From positions 1-50,903 of the forward strand of contig PLXO01000195.1 in assembly GCA_003151425.1 (NCBI GenBank): a stretch of DNA of 50,903 nt, given 5' to 3'. Of the stretch, positions 16,812 to 25,536 are shown piece after piece; positions within the stretch are counted from its first letter, which is position 1; each line of letters opens with the position of its first letter. A program made the translations under genes and the position numbers. The notes below the pieces were generated by a model. It ran no database searches. It had not been told where the DNA came from and worked only from the letters and a program-made list of their open reading frames with translations. The DNA is from Acetobacteraceae bacterium. GTDB taxonomy: Bacteria; Pseudomonadota; Alphaproteobacteria; Acetobacterales; Acetobacteraceae.

Positions 16812-17837
16812 ATGGCAAAAATGATGAAGGCCGCGGTCGTGCGGCAGTTCGGCAAGCCCCTGACGATCGAGGAGGTGCCGATTCCAACGCCCGGACCGGG
16901 CGAGATCCTGCTGAAGATCGTGGCAACCGGCGTTTGCCACACCGATCTGCATGCCGCCGACGGCGATTGGCCGGTGAAGCCGAGCCCGCCGTTCATTCCG
17001 GGCCATGAAGGCGCCGGGATCGTCGCGGCCGTCGGCGCCGGCGTCAAGCTACTCAAGGAAGGCGATACGGCGGGCATCGCCTGGCTGCACGACGCCTGCG
17101 GGCACTGCGAGCATTGCATCACCGGGTGGGAAACCCTGTGCGAAACCCAGAACGACAGCGGCTACAGCGTGAATGGCACTTTCGCCGAATATGCCATCGG
17201 CGCGGCGGACTATGTCGCACGCCTGCCCGCCAAGGTGGATTTCGTCGCGATGGCGCCGATCCTTTGCGCCGGCGTTACGACCTACAAAGGCATCAAGGAA
17301 ACCGAAGCCCGGCCCGGCCAATGGATTGCGATTTCGGGCATCGGCGGGCTCGGCCACATTGCGATCCAGTACGCGAAGGCCATGGGGCTGCACGTTGTGG
17401 CGCTGGACGTCACCGAGGAGAAACTGGCGCTGGCCCGCAGCCTTGGCGCCGAGCTCGCGGTCAACGCCCGCGCGCCGGATGCTGTGGCGCAGGTGGTGAA
17501 GCAAACCGGCGGCGGCGCGCACGGCGTACTGGTCACCGCCGTTTCACCGCCCGCCTTTGCCCAGGCGCTGCACCTGGTGCGGCGCAAGGGCACCATCAGC
17601 CTTTGCGGTCTGCCGCCGGGAGAGTTTGCCACGCCGATCTTCGATGTGGTTCTCAAGCGCATCACGCTGCGGGGATCGATTGTCGGCACGCGCAAGGACC
17701 TGGCCGAGGCGATTGAATTCGCCGTCGAAGGGAGGGTAAAAGCCCACATTCACGAACGGCCGCTGGACGACATCAACAGGGTCTTTGCCGAACTTAAGGC
17801 CGGCACGGTGGACGGGCGGATCGTGGTGCCATTCTGA
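16812..17837 (+). CDS. Zinc-dependent alcohol dehydrogenase (AdhA/AdhP type)
   Basis: This 341-residue medium-chain dehydrogenase has catalytic zinc ligands Cys42 (VATGVCHTDLH) and His64-Glu65 (PGHEGAG), and structural zinc cysteines in DACGHCEHCITGWETLC. The nucleotide fold is ISGIGGLGHIAIQYAKAMG, and the C-terminal DDINRVFAELKAGTVDGRIV is typical of propanol-preferring AdhP/AdhA enzymes. It should interconvert ethanol or other primary alcohols and aldehydes with NAD. GGAGG six bases before the ATG at 16812 decides the start. An FNR-type box lies upstream, suggesting induction when oxygen falls. It is 158 bp after livM and probably has its own promoter. Confidence 0.93.
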   Translation: MAKMMKAAVVRQFGKPLTIEEVPIPTPGPGEILLKIVATGVCHTDLHAADGDWPVKPSPPFIPGHEGAGIVAAVGAGVKLLKEGDTAGIAWLHDACGHCEHCITGWETLCETQNDSGYSVNGTFAEYAIGAADYVARLPAKVDFVAMAPILCAGVTTYKGIKETEARPGQWIAISGIGGLGHIAIQYAKAMGLHVVALDVTEEKLALARSLGAELAVNARAPDAVAQVVKQTGGGAHGVLVTAVSPPAFAQALHLVRRKGTISLCGLPPGEFATPIFDVVLKRITLRGSIVGTRKDLAEAIEFAVEGRVKAHIHERPLDDINRVFAELKAGTVDGRIVVPF

Positions 17838-17963
17838 ACCGCATGCGGAGGCGCGAGATCAGTTCGGGCAGGTGATTGAACGCGCGCCGGCCGCGGACTC
17901 GGGAAAAGCCGCGGGCACTGCGCGCATCCAGACGGTAGGGCGCACCATAGGACCATTCTCCGT

Positions 17964-17992
17964 TTGAAGTCGCAAGCGAGGGGCGCTAGCGT
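17964..17992 (+). promoter_or_regulatory. Candidate sigma-70 promoter of the aryl-polyene operon
   Basis: TTGAAG at 17964-17969 and TAGCGT at 17987-17992 are separated by 17 bp, about 70 bp before the first gene of the cluster (GTG 18064). The -35 is 5 of 6, and the -10 keeps only the conserved TA...T. It is a weak call in GC-rich DNA. Confidence 0.3.
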
Positions 17993-18063
17993 TATCCAAC
18001 GTTGCCGACTCCGCCGATGCACGCGGGATGACACGGCGAACGCGAGGCAGGGAGGGTTCGATC

Positions 18064-18510
18064 GTGTCCCACATTCGCCACTTGTTGGCACTGTCGGTTC
18101 TGTTGCTGGCGACCGGGCCATCCTTCGCCGCCGACGACGTGGTGATGCTGCCGATCGCCAATGCCATCAGTATGCCCGAGGCCCAGCAGAAACTCGGAAA
18201 TTCGATAAAATTCTATTTCGCCACACAGCCCGCCACGCGGATCATCCAGACCTTCGGCAAGTTCGTCGCCAATCCCAAGACCAACGCGTTCGCCAAGACC
18301 GCGGGCACGGCGTGCGACTGGGTGTTCCTGTCCGCCCTCATTTCATTACGGGATCAAGCTCAGTCGGTGGGCGCCAATGCTGTGGTCAACATCGAAAGCT
18401 ACTACAACACGCGCGAAGTCCCCAGCCAGACCGAATTCGAGTGCCACAAGAGATTTCTCATGGCGGGCGTGGCGCTTCGGGGCGATGCTGTGCGGCTCGC
18501 CGACCATTGA
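18064..18510 (+). CDS. Exported aryl-polyene-cluster protein (often annotated excinuclease ATPase subunit)
   Basis: The 148-residue precursor has a signal peptide: MSHIRHLLALSVLLLATGPSFAAD when started at the GTG at 18064, which has AGGGAGGG about 8 bases upstream. The mature protein has the family-typical LGNSIKFYFATQP, KTNAFAKTAGTACDWVFLSAL, AQSVGANAVVNIESYY and FECHKRFLMAGVALRGD blocks. Homologues in Xanthomonas and other Gram-negatives are misnamed excinuclease ATPase subunit; nothing here resembles an ATPase. The family is a regular member of aryl-polyene/xanthomonadin loci and probably acts in the periplasm. Its exact role is unknown. It precedes apeC by 27 bp and likely opens the operon. 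Confidence 0.8.
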   Translation: MSHIRHLLALSVLLLATGPSFAADDVVMLPIANAISMPEAQQKLGNSIKFYFATQPATRIIQTFGKFVANPKTNAFAKTAGTACDWVFLSALISLRDQAQSVGANAVVNIESYYNTREVPSQTEFECHKRFLMAGVALRGDAVRLADH

Positions 18511-18537
18511 GCTGGCGTGGCGAGTAAGGCGCGGCGC

Positions 18538-19251
18538 ATGGCGGAACTGGCCTTCGGCATCGCCGCATACGCGGCCTATGACCCACAGCCTGGCAACGAA
18601 CCTGATATCTGCTGGCCCTCGCAGGGTGGTCGAGGTCCGGACCCATCCGCGCGGCCCCCTGTGCCGCTGTTGCTGCGGCGACGGATCAGCCCGATCGGCC
18701 AGGCGGCATTGCGCGTCGCATGGGCGCTGCCGCAGGTCGAGCGCGCGCGGTTCGTCTTCGCATCGCGCAACGGCGAATTCGACCGCACCATGACCATGCT
18801 GGAGCAGGTGGCGATCGAGGACGGCCCGTCGCCGGCTGACTTCAGCCTGGGCGTGCACAACGCACTGGCGGGCCTGTTGTCGATCTGCGCCCGAAACCAC
18901 GGCGGACACACGGCCCTCGCCGCCGGCGTCGACAGCTTCGGGTTCGGGTTGATGGAGGCCGCCGCCTGCCTGCTCGAGCGACCGGAAGACCCGGTCATGC
19001 TGGTGTACTACGACGCAGCCCTGCCCCCAGGCTACCCCGACACGGCGCCGGCGTGCGCCCCGCTGGCACTTGCGCTCGTGTTGGTGCCGCCGCCTGAGGC
19101 AGCGACCCATATCGTCATGGCGGCGACCCCGGCCGCCGACACGGAACCGCGCGAGGCGGCCGCCGCCGTGTTCCTGCGCTTCCTGCGGACCATGGCGCCG
19201 GAGGCCAGCGCGACCGGGGAACGCATGATCTGGCATTGGCGTCATGTTTGA
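18538..19251 (+). CDS. apeC: ApeC-like ketosynthase chain-length-factor partner
   Basis: The 237-residue product resembles the short N-terminal beta-ketoacyl-synthase-like family (Ketoacyl-synt_2), not a complete condensing enzyme. It begins MAELAFGIAAYAAYDP and has FVFASRNGEFDRTMTMLEQV, FSLGVHNALAGLLSI and LAAGVDSFGFGLMEAAACLL. The catalytic Cys-His-His set is not present. In characterised APE systems ApeC is the inactive partner that makes a heterodimer with ApeO and helps set chain length. The ATG at 18538 gives the usual N-terminus; a GTG at 18517 would add seven basic residues. Its 3' end overlaps apeD by 8 bp. Confidence 0.82.
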   Translation: MAELAFGIAAYAAYDPQPGNEPDICWPSQGGRGPDPSARPPVPLLLRRRISPIGQAALRVAWALPQVERARFVFASRNGEFDRTMTMLEQVAIEDGPSPADFSLGVHNALAGLLSICARNHGGHTALAAGVDSFGFGLMEAAACLLERPEDPVMLVYYDAALPPGYPDTAPACAPLALALVLVPPPEAATHIVMAATPAADTEPREAAAAVFLRFLRTMAPEASATGERMIWHWRHV

Positions 19252-20008
19252 TCTGATTCAGCGGACATGGCGCGTGCTGGCCACTGGTTTCGCGTTCGCC
19301 TGCTTCTTCCTCGGCGGCGCCGTGCTGGCGGGCATGGTGTTTCCCATTCTGGCGATCCGCAACGAGGGTCGCCAGGACCGCACGCAGCGACTGATCCACC
19401 ACGTCTTCCGTTTCTACCTCAGGATGCTGCGCGGCCTTGGCCTGATCCGGCTCGAGGTCATCGGCGGCGAGCGATTGGCCACCAGCCAGGGCAAGATCAT
19501 TGTCGCCAACCACCCGACGCTGCTCGACGTGGTGTTCCTGATGGCGTTGACACCGCGCGTGTGCTGCATCGTCAAGCACGAACTGTGGGACAACCGCTAC
19601 CTGAAGGGAGTGGTCCGCGCGGCCGGATATATCCGCAACGACCTTGACCCGGACGCAACCATAACCGCCTGCCGCGAGACGCTGCGCCGGGGTAACAACC
19701 TGATTGTCTTCCCGGAAGGAACCCGCACACGGATCGGCGCGCCCGTGCAGTTTCGCCGCGGCGTCGCCAACATAGCCATGCTCACCGGGGCATCGATCCA
19801 GCTCGTGGTGATCTCCTGCAAACCCCTCACCCTCACCAAGGGCGAACCGTGGTACCGGGTCCCGCCGCGGCGGCCGCGATTCCGCCTGGAAATCGACCAA
19901 CCCATGGACATCAGGCGTTTCATGGCATATCCGCATCGCGGCCTCGGCGCTCGCCGGCTGATGCGGGAAATGCACGAATTTTACAGCGGGAGATTGGCGC
20001 GTGGATGA
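19244..20008 (+). CDS. apeD: ApeD-like lysophospholipid-acyltransferase-family protein
   Basis: The 254-residue membrane-associated acyltransferase has an N-terminal hydrophobic helix (residues 11-38). The acyltransferase signature HX4D is NHPTLLD, and the glycerol/phosphate-binding motif is FPEGTRT, with VKHELWDNRYLKGVV between. It belongs to the PlsC/LPLAT fold and in APE loci is thought to help attach the polyene to a lipid or carrier. The specific acceptor is not known. The gene overlaps apeC by 8 bp and apeE by 8 bp, which points to translational coupling. Confidence 0.88.
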   Translation: MFDLIQRTWRVLATGFAFACFFLGGAVLAGMVFPILAIRNEGRQDRTQRLIHHVFRFYLRMLRGLGLIRLEVIGGERLATSQGKIIVANHPTLLDVVFLMALTPRVCCIVKHELWDNRYLKGVVRAAGYIRNDLDPDATITACRETLRRGNNLIVFPEGTRTRIGAPVQFRRGVANIAMLTGASIQLVVISCKPLTLTKGEPWYRVPPRRPRFRLEIDQPMDIRRFMAYPHRGLGARRLMREMHEFYSGRLARG

Positions 20009-20267
20009 ACTGGAAGCCGAGATCAAGACCCTGATCATCGAGGCCCTGAAGCTGGAGGACCTGGCGCCCGACGCAATCGACAGCAATGAGCCGCTGTTCG
20101 GCGAGGGGCTGGGGCTGGATTCGATCGACGCGCTGGAACTCGGCGTCGCGCTGCGGAAACGCTATGGGATTCGAATCGAATCGGTCACCGAGGAGGTGAA
20201 GGCCCATTTCGCCAACGTCCGCAGCCTGGCGCAATTCATCCGCACCCAGCAGAGCACGCGCCCATGA
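20001..20267 (+). CDS. apeE: ApeE acyl carrier protein
   Basis: This 88-residue acyl carrier protein has the phosphopantetheine attachment motif GLGLDSIDALEL, with the modified Ser at residue 41. The start is the GTG at 20001 (MDELEAEIKTLII), inside the end of apeD. It carries starter or growing chain as a thioester after activation by the phosphopantetheinyl transferase at the far end of the cluster. It overlaps apeF by 4 bp (ATGA). Confidence 0.9.
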   Translation: MDELEAEIKTLIIEALKLEDLAPDAIDSNEPLFGEGLGLDSIDALELGVALRKRYGIRIESVTEEVKAHFANVRSLAQFIRTQQSTRP

Positions 20268-20545
20268 AGCTGTCGCAGGACGACATCCTGGCGCGATTGC
20301 GCGGCGACCTTGTGGAGATGTTCGAGATCCCGCTGGAACGGATTACCCTCGACGCCAGGCTCTATGAGGACCTTGACCTGGACAGCATCGACGCGGTGGA
20401 TCTGATCGTGAAGCTCGGCGAGCTGACCGGCCGCAAGATCAAGCCCGACGCATTCAAGTCGGTTCGCACGGTGCGCGACGTCGTTGTGTGCGTGGAGGCC
20501 ACCCTGTCGGATGACGGAGATGTGGTACCCGACGCGGCTGCCTGA
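20264..20545 (+). CDS. apeF: ApeF acyl carrier protein
   Basis: The second acyl carrier protein, 93 residues, has DLDLDSIDAVDLIVKLGE with the attachment Ser at residue 41. Paired ACPs are a fixed feature of APE systems, where one is used for the aromatic starter and elongation. Its start ATG shares the ATGA overlap with the apeE stop. The 3' end overlaps apeG by 35 bp. Confidence 0.9.
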   Translation: MKLSQDDILARLRGDLVEMFEIPLERITLDARLYEDLDLDSIDAVDLIVKLGELTGRKIKPDAFKSVRTVRDVVVCVEATLSDDGDVVPDAAA

Positions 20546-21092
20546 TCTGCTTCCCGTCCTGGCGGGAATCGGCAGCGTGCTGTATCCGTTCCTGGTGTAT
20601 TTCGGCCTGCCCCATCTGCCGCCCGGCCTGCTGGTTGCCCTCGCCGTCGGCATCGGCGGTTTGCACCTGTTGCGCCGGCGCGGGCGCGGGGTCATGCCGC
20701 GCTGGAGCTTCGTGGCGATCGCCTGTGTGCTGCTGGCGCTGCTGGCCTTGCGGCCTGTCCTGGCGGCGCAGGCTTATCCGCCGCTCGTCAGCCTGAGCCT
20801 GGCCGCAACGTTCGGCTGGTCGCTGGCGCACCCCCCGACCGCGATCGAGCGCATCGCGCGGCTGACCCACCCTGACCTTTCGGCCGAGGCGGTCAAACAC
20901 ACACGGACCGTCACCAAGGTGTGGACGGTGTTCTTCCTGGCCAACGCGGCCATCGCAAGCGTCTGCGCCGTGTGGTTCTCGGTGGCAATCTGGACGCTGT
21001 GGACTGGCCTGGTCTCGTATCTGCTGATCGGTGTCCTGCTCATCGGTGAGGTGATGGTCCGTCGCCGGATATTGCAGCGGGCAACAACGTGA
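20511..21092 (+). CDS. apeG: ApeG-like integral membrane protein (COG4648 type)
   Basis: The 193-residue polytopic protein has about five to six helices. It begins MTEMWYPTRLPDLLPVLAGI, has the family-typical YPFLVYFGLPHLPP, the cytoplasmic ERIARLTHPDLSAEAVKHTR loop and the final WTGLVSYLLIGVLLIGEVMVRRR. The function is not established. It is found between the ACP genes and the starter ligase in APE operons and may tether the synthase to the membrane. The ATG at 20511 lies inside apeF. The stop overlaps the GTG start of apeH as GTGA. Confidence 0.8.
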   Translation: MTEMWYPTRLPDLLPVLAGIGSVLYPFLVYFGLPHLPPGLLVALAVGIGGLHLLRRRGRGVMPRWSFVAIACVLLALLALRPVLAAQAYPPLVSLSLAATFGWSLAHPPTAIERIARLTHPDLSAEAVKHTRTVTKVWTVFFLANAAIASVCAVWFSVAIWTLWTGLVSYLLIGVLLIGEVMVRRRILQRATT

Positions 21093-22495
21093 CCGCCACG
21101 CCGCTCGGCCGTCTGTTCGTGTCGGGGCGCGAACCCGGCACGCCGGTGGCGATGCGCGACGGCGTCGCTTTGTCGTTTGGCCGCTTTGCCGCCGATGTCG
21201 CACACACCGCTGGCGTCGCCCGGGCGGCTTGCGTTGCGCGAGGGGCAGTACTTTCCGCCGATCCGTATCGTTTCCTGGTCGGTTTGTTTGGCCTGATGCA
21301 CGCCGGCGCCACCGTGGTCCTGCCGCCCGACGCCCTGCCCGGCACACTCGCAAGCCTGCGCGACCAGTTCGATGTCCTGCTCTACGACGAGCCAGCGTCA
21401 CTACCAGTGCCGGCGCAGTTCGCGGTGCTGCTGATCCAAGAGGGGCTACCGATCCAGGAAGGCCAGCACGGCGCGGCAACGATCGGTGCTCTCGATCCGG
21501 CAACCGCCATGCTGGAATTCTTCACGTCCGGCTCAACCGGCACGGCCAAACGGATCGCCAAGCCGCTCACCATGCTCGATCGCGAGATCGCCACGCTTGA
21601 CGCGCTGTGGGGCACCACAACGGGGCGCCGCCCGGTGCTGGCGACGGTGCCGCATCGGCACATCTTCGGTCTGACTTTCCACTTGCTGTGGCCCCTGGCC
21701 AGGGGCCAACCGTTCGCGAGCCATGTCGATGAACTGTGGGAGTCCGTGCTGGCGCGCGATCTGGCAGATTCGGTCCTGGTCACCAGCCCGGCGCACCTGA
21801 CGCGACTGGGCGGCCTGCCCAGGCTGCCGCCAGGGCACAGTCCCGCGCGCGTGTTCACCGCCGGCGCGCCGTTACGTGCCGCGCAGGTGCGTGAAGTCGC
21901 AGACGTGCTGGGTGTGCCGCCGACCGAGATTTTTGGCAGCACGGAGACCGGCGCGATCGCCACCCGCACCCAAACCCAGCACGCCGCCGACGCACCATGG
22001 ACGCCGTTGCCCGGCATCCATGTGGGTGCCGACGACGCCGGCTGCATGATCGTGCGATCGCCATACGGGCCGGATGGCGCGCCGTTCGTCTCCGCCGACC
22101 GGATCGAAATGATGCCGGATGGCGGGTTCCATTTCCTCGGCCGCGCCGATCGCATTGCCAAGATCGAAGGCAAGCGCGTGAACCTGGCAAGGCTGGAGCA
22201 GGAGCTCGCCGCGCTGCCAGGGGTGCGCGACGCGTCCGCCGTGGTCCTTGCCGGCTCGACCGAGCGACTCGCGGCGGCGATCGTGCTGAACGACGAGGGC
22301 CGATCCCGGCTGGACGTGCTGGGGGCGTTCCGGCTCAGCCGGGAATTGCGCCGACAGTTGTCGAGGGAATTCGAATCCGCGTGGCTGCCGAAATCATGGC
22401 GCTTCGCCGATGAGCTGCCGCTGGGCGCGATGGGAAAGCGGCGCGACGCGGACGTCAGGGCGCTGTTCTCGCCAGGCTCGGGACGGACGCCATGA
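21089..22495 (+). CDS. apeH: ApeH-like AMP-dependent acyl-ACP ligase (starter activation)
   Basis: The 468-residue ANL-superfamily enzyme has the ATP/phosphate loop FTSGSTGTAK at residues 145-154, then TVPHRHIFGLTFHLLWPL, the A5-type motif EIFGSTETGAIATR and FHFLGRADRIAKIEGKRVNL, which holds the hinge and adenylate contacts. It is shorter than ordinary acyl-CoA ligases, as expected for ApeH. In the characterised systems ApeH adenylates 4-hydroxybenzoate and loads it on an ACP. The start is the GTG at 21089 in a GTGA overlap with apeG. No gene that makes 4-hydroxybenzoate lies in this window. Confidence 0.88.
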   Translation: MTATPLGRLFVSGREPGTPVAMRDGVALSFGRFAADVAHTAGVARAACVARGAVLSADPYRFLVGLFGLMHAGATVVLPPDALPGTLASLRDQFDVLLYDEPASLPVPAQFAVLLIQEGLPIQEGQHGAATIGALDPATAMLEFFTSGSTGTAKRIAKPLTMLDREIATLDALWGTTTGRRPVLATVPHRHIFGLTFHLLWPLARGQPFASHVDELWESVLARDLADSVLVTSPAHLTRLGGLPRLPPGHSPARVFTAGAPLRAAQVREVADVLGVPPTEIFGSTETGAIATRTQTQHAADAPWTPLPGIHVGADDAGCMIVRSPYGPDGAPFVSADRIEMMPDGGFHFLGRADRIAKIEGKRVNLARLEQELAALPGVRDASAVVLAGSTERLAAAIVLNDEGRSRLDVLGAFRLSRELRRQLSREFESAWLPKSWRFADELPLGAMGKRRDADVRALFSPGSGRTP

Positions 22496-22839
22496 TGTGT
22501 GCGCCGATCGTGCGTTCCGTTGCGGCCGCGGAAGGGCAGGTCACGCTGCAACTTGATCTGCCGGAGGACCTACCCTGCTTCCGCGGACACTATCCCGGCT
22601 TTCCCGTTCTGCCGGGCGTGGTTCAGATCGACTGGGTGATGCGGCTTGCCGCGGCGCACCTGCAATGCAGCCAACCGTCGGCAACCGACTTCCGGATCAA
22701 GTTCAAGCGGGTGATCGCGCCCAACAGCAAGGTGACGCTGACGCTGCGTCACGACGCGGCTCGCCGCCGGCTGGACTTTGTCTATCGCTCCGGCGACATC
22801 GTCTCGTCGCAGGGGCAGGTCACGCTGTCCGCGTCATGA
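22492..22839 (+). CDS. apeI: ApeI-like 3-hydroxyacyl-ACP dehydratase (FabZ/FabA hotdog)
   Basis: The 115-residue single-hotdog dehydratase has the catalytic loop FRGHYPGFPVLPGVVQIDW, with His33 in the FabZ position, and DFRIKFKRVIAPNSKVTLTL after it. It removes water from the 3-hydroxyacyl-ACP made by ApeQ to leave the trans double bond. In known systems it works with ApeP as a heteromeric dehydratase. It starts in an ATGA overlap with apeH and ends in one with apeJ. Confidence 0.88.
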   Translation: MMCAPIVRSVAAAEGQVTLQLDLPEDLPCFRGHYPGFPVLPGVVQIDWVMRLAAAHLQCSQPSATDFRIKFKRVIAPNSKVTLTLRHDAARRRLDFVYRSGDIVSSQGQVTLSAS

Positions 22840-24506
22840 GCCTGCGCGTATGCGCAATCGTCCCGAGCTACAATCACGACCGGGTTGCCGGCGACGTCGT
22901 GGCCAGCCTGCGCGGCCTCGGGCTGCCGGTCTTCGTGGTCGATGACGGCAGTGGCCCCACCGCCGCCACCACCCTCGCCGCTCTGCACGACCCTGCGCGC
23001 GGGGTCTGGGTGACACGCTTGCCGGTCAATCGCGGCAAGGGGCAGGCGGTTCGCGAAGGCTTCCGCCTGGCGCTCGATGCCGGCTTCACGCACGCCCTGC
23101 AGGTCGATGCGGACGGCCAGCACGATCTCGCCGCGGTGCCGCGGATGCTGGAACTGGCGCAGCGTCACCCGGCCGCGCTGGTCAGCGGCCAAGCCGTATT
23201 CGACGGCACGGCGCCGATCGGACGCCGGATCGGTCGCTGGATCACGCATTTCTGGGTCTGCGTCGAGACCTTGTCGTTCCAGGTCACCGACAGCATGTGC
23301 GGCCTCCGGCTCTATCCACTCGGGGTGGCCACCGAGATCATCAACGCCGAGCCCGTCGGCAGCCGGATGGATTTCGACTCCGCCATCATGGTCCGCATGT
23401 GCTGGCGCGGCGTGCCGATCGTGATGGTACCGGTCCGTGTCAGCTATCCGCCCGGCAACCCATCGAACTTCCGCCTGTGGCGCGACAATCTGCGCATCAC
23501 CTGGATGCATACGCGACTCGTGTTGGCCATGCCGGCACGGCTGATCAGCGGTCGCATCAGACGTCCCTGTCGGCCTGAACCGGCCGTGCACCTGGCATCC
23601 CACTGGGCGTCCCTGACCGAGCTGGGCGTTTATTACGGCATCCGCTTTTGTGTCGCCGTCTATCGCCTGATCGGACGTCGAGGATGCCTAATGGTGATAG
23701 CGCCCATCGTGGCATATTACTACCTCACGGCGGGCGACCGGCGGCGCGCCTCGCGGCAGTTCCTGGAACGCGCGTTTGTCGCAGGCGGCGTGAACCGGCG
23801 TCCCACTCCGTTGGATGGGTTGCGGCACTTCATGCGATTTGCCGCCAGCACCCTCGATTCGTTCATCGCCTGGACCGGCGGCATGCTGCCGGATGCAATC
23901 GAACTGGCAGACCCGGCAGCACTTGCCGCTTTCGCCCGTGACCCGCGTGGCGGCGTGCTGATTGTCGGCCATCTCGGCAATACCGACATCTCACGCGCGT
24001 CGCTCGATCCGACCACAAGGGCGCGGCTGCTTGTGCTGATGCACACACATCATGCCGCGAACTACAACCGTGTCTTGCGCGAAATCTCACCGGATGCGGC
24101 GGTGAATGTCCTTCAGGTGACGGACATCGGGCCGGACATGGCGATCAGGCTGCGCGATCATGTCGATCGCGGATGCTGGATCGTGATCGCCGGCGACCGC
24201 ACGCCGGTTCGCAGCCAGGGCAGGGTCGCCTGGGTGCCGTTCCTGGGGACGCCCGCGCCCTTCTCGCAGGGTCCGTACGTGCTCGCCGCGTTGATGGAGT
24301 GCCCGGTCTGGCTGCTGTTCTGTCGCAAGGCGGGCGGGCGTTATCGATTGGTCGTGGAACGCTTCGCCGACCAGATCATGCTGCCACGCGGCGGGCGCAT
24401 CGAGGTCCTGGCGCAGTATGCCGCGCGCTACGCGGCGAGGCTGCAGGCACACGCGATCGCCGATCCGTTCCAGTGGTTTAACTTCTACGATTTCTGGGCA
24501 GGGTAG
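22836..24506 (+). CDS. apeJ: ApeJ-like glycosyltransferase-acyltransferase fusion
   Basis: The 556-residue two-domain protein starts with a family-2 glycosyltransferase (about residues 1-240): CAIVPSYNHDRVAGDV, FVVDDGSGPT, NRGKGQAVREGF and QVDADGQHDLAAVP, the DXD-type metal site. The C-terminal part (about 290-556) is a lauroyl/LpxL-type acyltransferase with VGHLGNTDISRASLD, the NYNRVLREISP block and GDRTPVRSQGRVAWVPFLG. Such fusions are typical of APE loci and would join a sugar- or lipid-linked acceptor to the polyene, as proposed for the lipid anchor. The ATG at 22836 lies in an ATGA overlap with apeI; upstream codons in this frame are shadow coding. Confidence 0.88.
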   Translation: MSLRVCAIVPSYNHDRVAGDVVASLRGLGLPVFVVDDGSGPTAATTLAALHDPARGVWVTRLPVNRGKGQAVREGFRLALDAGFTHALQVDADGQHDLAAVPRMLELAQRHPAALVSGQAVFDGTAPIGRRIGRWITHFWVCVETLSFQVTDSMCGLRLYPLGVATEIINAEPVGSRMDFDSAIMVRMCWRGVPIVMVPVRVSYPPGNPSNFRLWRDNLRITWMHTRLVLAMPARLISGRIRRPCRPEPAVHLASHWASLTELGVYYGIRFCVAVYRLIGRRGCLMVIAPIVAYYYLTAGDRRRASRQFLERAFVAGGVNRRPTPLDGLRHFMRFAASTLDSFIAWTGGMLPDAIELADPAALAAFARDPRGGVLIVGHLGNTDISRASLDPTTRARLLVLMHTHHAANYNRVLREISPDAAVNVLQVTDIGPDMAIRLRDHVDRGCWIVIAGDRTPVRSQGRVAWVPFLGTPAPFSQGPYVLAALMECPVWLLFCRKAGGRYRLVVERFADQIMLPRGGRIEVLAQYAARYAARLQAHAIADPFQWFNFYDFWAG

Positions 24507-24514
24507 GTATCCAC

Positions 24515-24922
24515 ATGCTGTCCATGGAAACCGTCATCAGGGCGCAGTTCTTCGACCTCGATCCGATGAACATCGTCTGGCACGGCAACTATGCGCGGTT
24601 CCTGGAGCAGGGGCGTTGCGAACTGCTGGATCGGCTGGATTATAATTATACCCAGATGCGGGATTCGGGATTTGCATTTCCGATCGTTGAGATGCGCGTG
24701 AAGTACGTCGCGCCGATACGATTCCGTCAGGATTTCGTGGTGACCACCACGCTGGTCGAATATGAGAATCGCCTGCGGTTCGACTACCTCATTCGCGACC
24801 TCGCGTCCGGCACCGTGCTGACGCGCGCACGGACCATCCAGGTTGCCGTGCGGATCGATACCGGCGAGCTCTGCCTGGAATGCCCGCCGGCGCTGATCGA
24901 GAAGGTGCAGGCAGCGACATGA
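24515..24922 (+). CDS. apeK: ApeK-like acyl thioesterase (4HBT/YbgC type)
   Basis: The 135-residue hotdog thioesterase has the active-site segment FFDLDPMNIVWHGNYARFLEQG; Asp16 corresponds to the catalytic aspartate of the 4-hydroxybenzoyl-CoA/YbgC family. It probably releases or edits acyl chains from ACP. It starts 8 bp after apeJ, and its stop overlaps the apeL start as ATGA. Confidence 0.87.
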   Translation: MLSMETVIRAQFFDLDPMNIVWHGNYARFLEQGRCELLDRLDYNYTQMRDSGFAFPIVEMRVKYVAPIRFRQDFVVTTTLVEYENRLRFDYLIRDLASGTVLTRARTIQVAVRIDTGELCLECPPALIEKVQAAT

Positions 24923-25536
24923 GGCGACGGTGGTTTCTGCTGGGCCTGGCGGCGACGGCCGGCACGCGCCGCGCCGCGGCTCAGGCACCGTATCGCGCGG
25001 TGAAGCCGGGGGAAGTGCTGCGCGGCCGCTTCACGCAGGAGCGTCGGATCAAGGGGTTCGACCGACCGCTGATCTCCTCCGGCGCGTTTGTGCTGGCGCC
25101 CGGCCTGGGGCTGATCTGGCGCACCGAACGTCCCTTCGCCATCGACACCGTGATCACGGCGGCCGGCCTGGTCCAGCAGGTCGGCGGCACCGAAACGACT
25201 CGCCTGACCGCCGCGCGGCTGCCGTTCCTCGGCCGCCTGTATGATTTGCTCGGCGGCGCGCTTTCCGGCGACTGGCATGCGCTGGGCAGCCAGTTCGAGA
25301 TGACGCAGCACGGCGATGCCAGGCAATGGGACCTGGCGCTCGTGCCGCGCGCCGGCGCCGATCCGCTGGCCATGCCGTTCCGGTCCATTACGCTGCGCGG
25401 TGGACAATTCCTCGATGAGGTCTCGATCGCCAGGCTCGACGACGATTCCGACCGCCTGGTATTTTCTGGCCAGACCCTTGCCACTGGCGGTCTCTCGGAC
25501 GCCGAAGCCGCGCGCCTGCGCGAAGCCGGGCAATGA
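24919..25536 (+). CDS. apeL: ApeL-like LolA-type outer-membrane lipoprotein carrier
   Basis: The 205-residue periplasmic protein has a twin-arginine-like signal (MRRRWFLLGLAATAG, cleavage near AAAQ). The LolA-like region includes GEVLRGRFTQERRIKGFDRPL and LAPGLGLIWRTERPFAIDTV. It is a hydrophobic-ligand carrier presumed to shuttle the polyene product across the periplasm with ApeM and ApeN. The ATG at 24919 lies in an ATGA overlap with apeK. Confidence 0.87.
   Translation: MRRRWFLLGLAATAGTRRAAAQAPYRAVKPGEVLRGRFTQERRIKGFDRPLISSGAFVLAPGLGLIWRTERPFAIDTVITAAGLVQQVGGTETTRLTAARLPFLGRLYDLLGGALSGDWHALGSQFEMTQHGDARQWDLALVPRAGADPLAMPFRSITLRGGQFLDEVSIARLDDDSDRLVFSGQTLATGGLSDAEAARLREAGQ

Noticed and set aside
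18064-18510. Annotation as an excinuclease ABC ATPase subunit.
   Set aside because: The protein is a small exported protein with no Walker motifs or zinc fingers. The name is a propagated error in this family.
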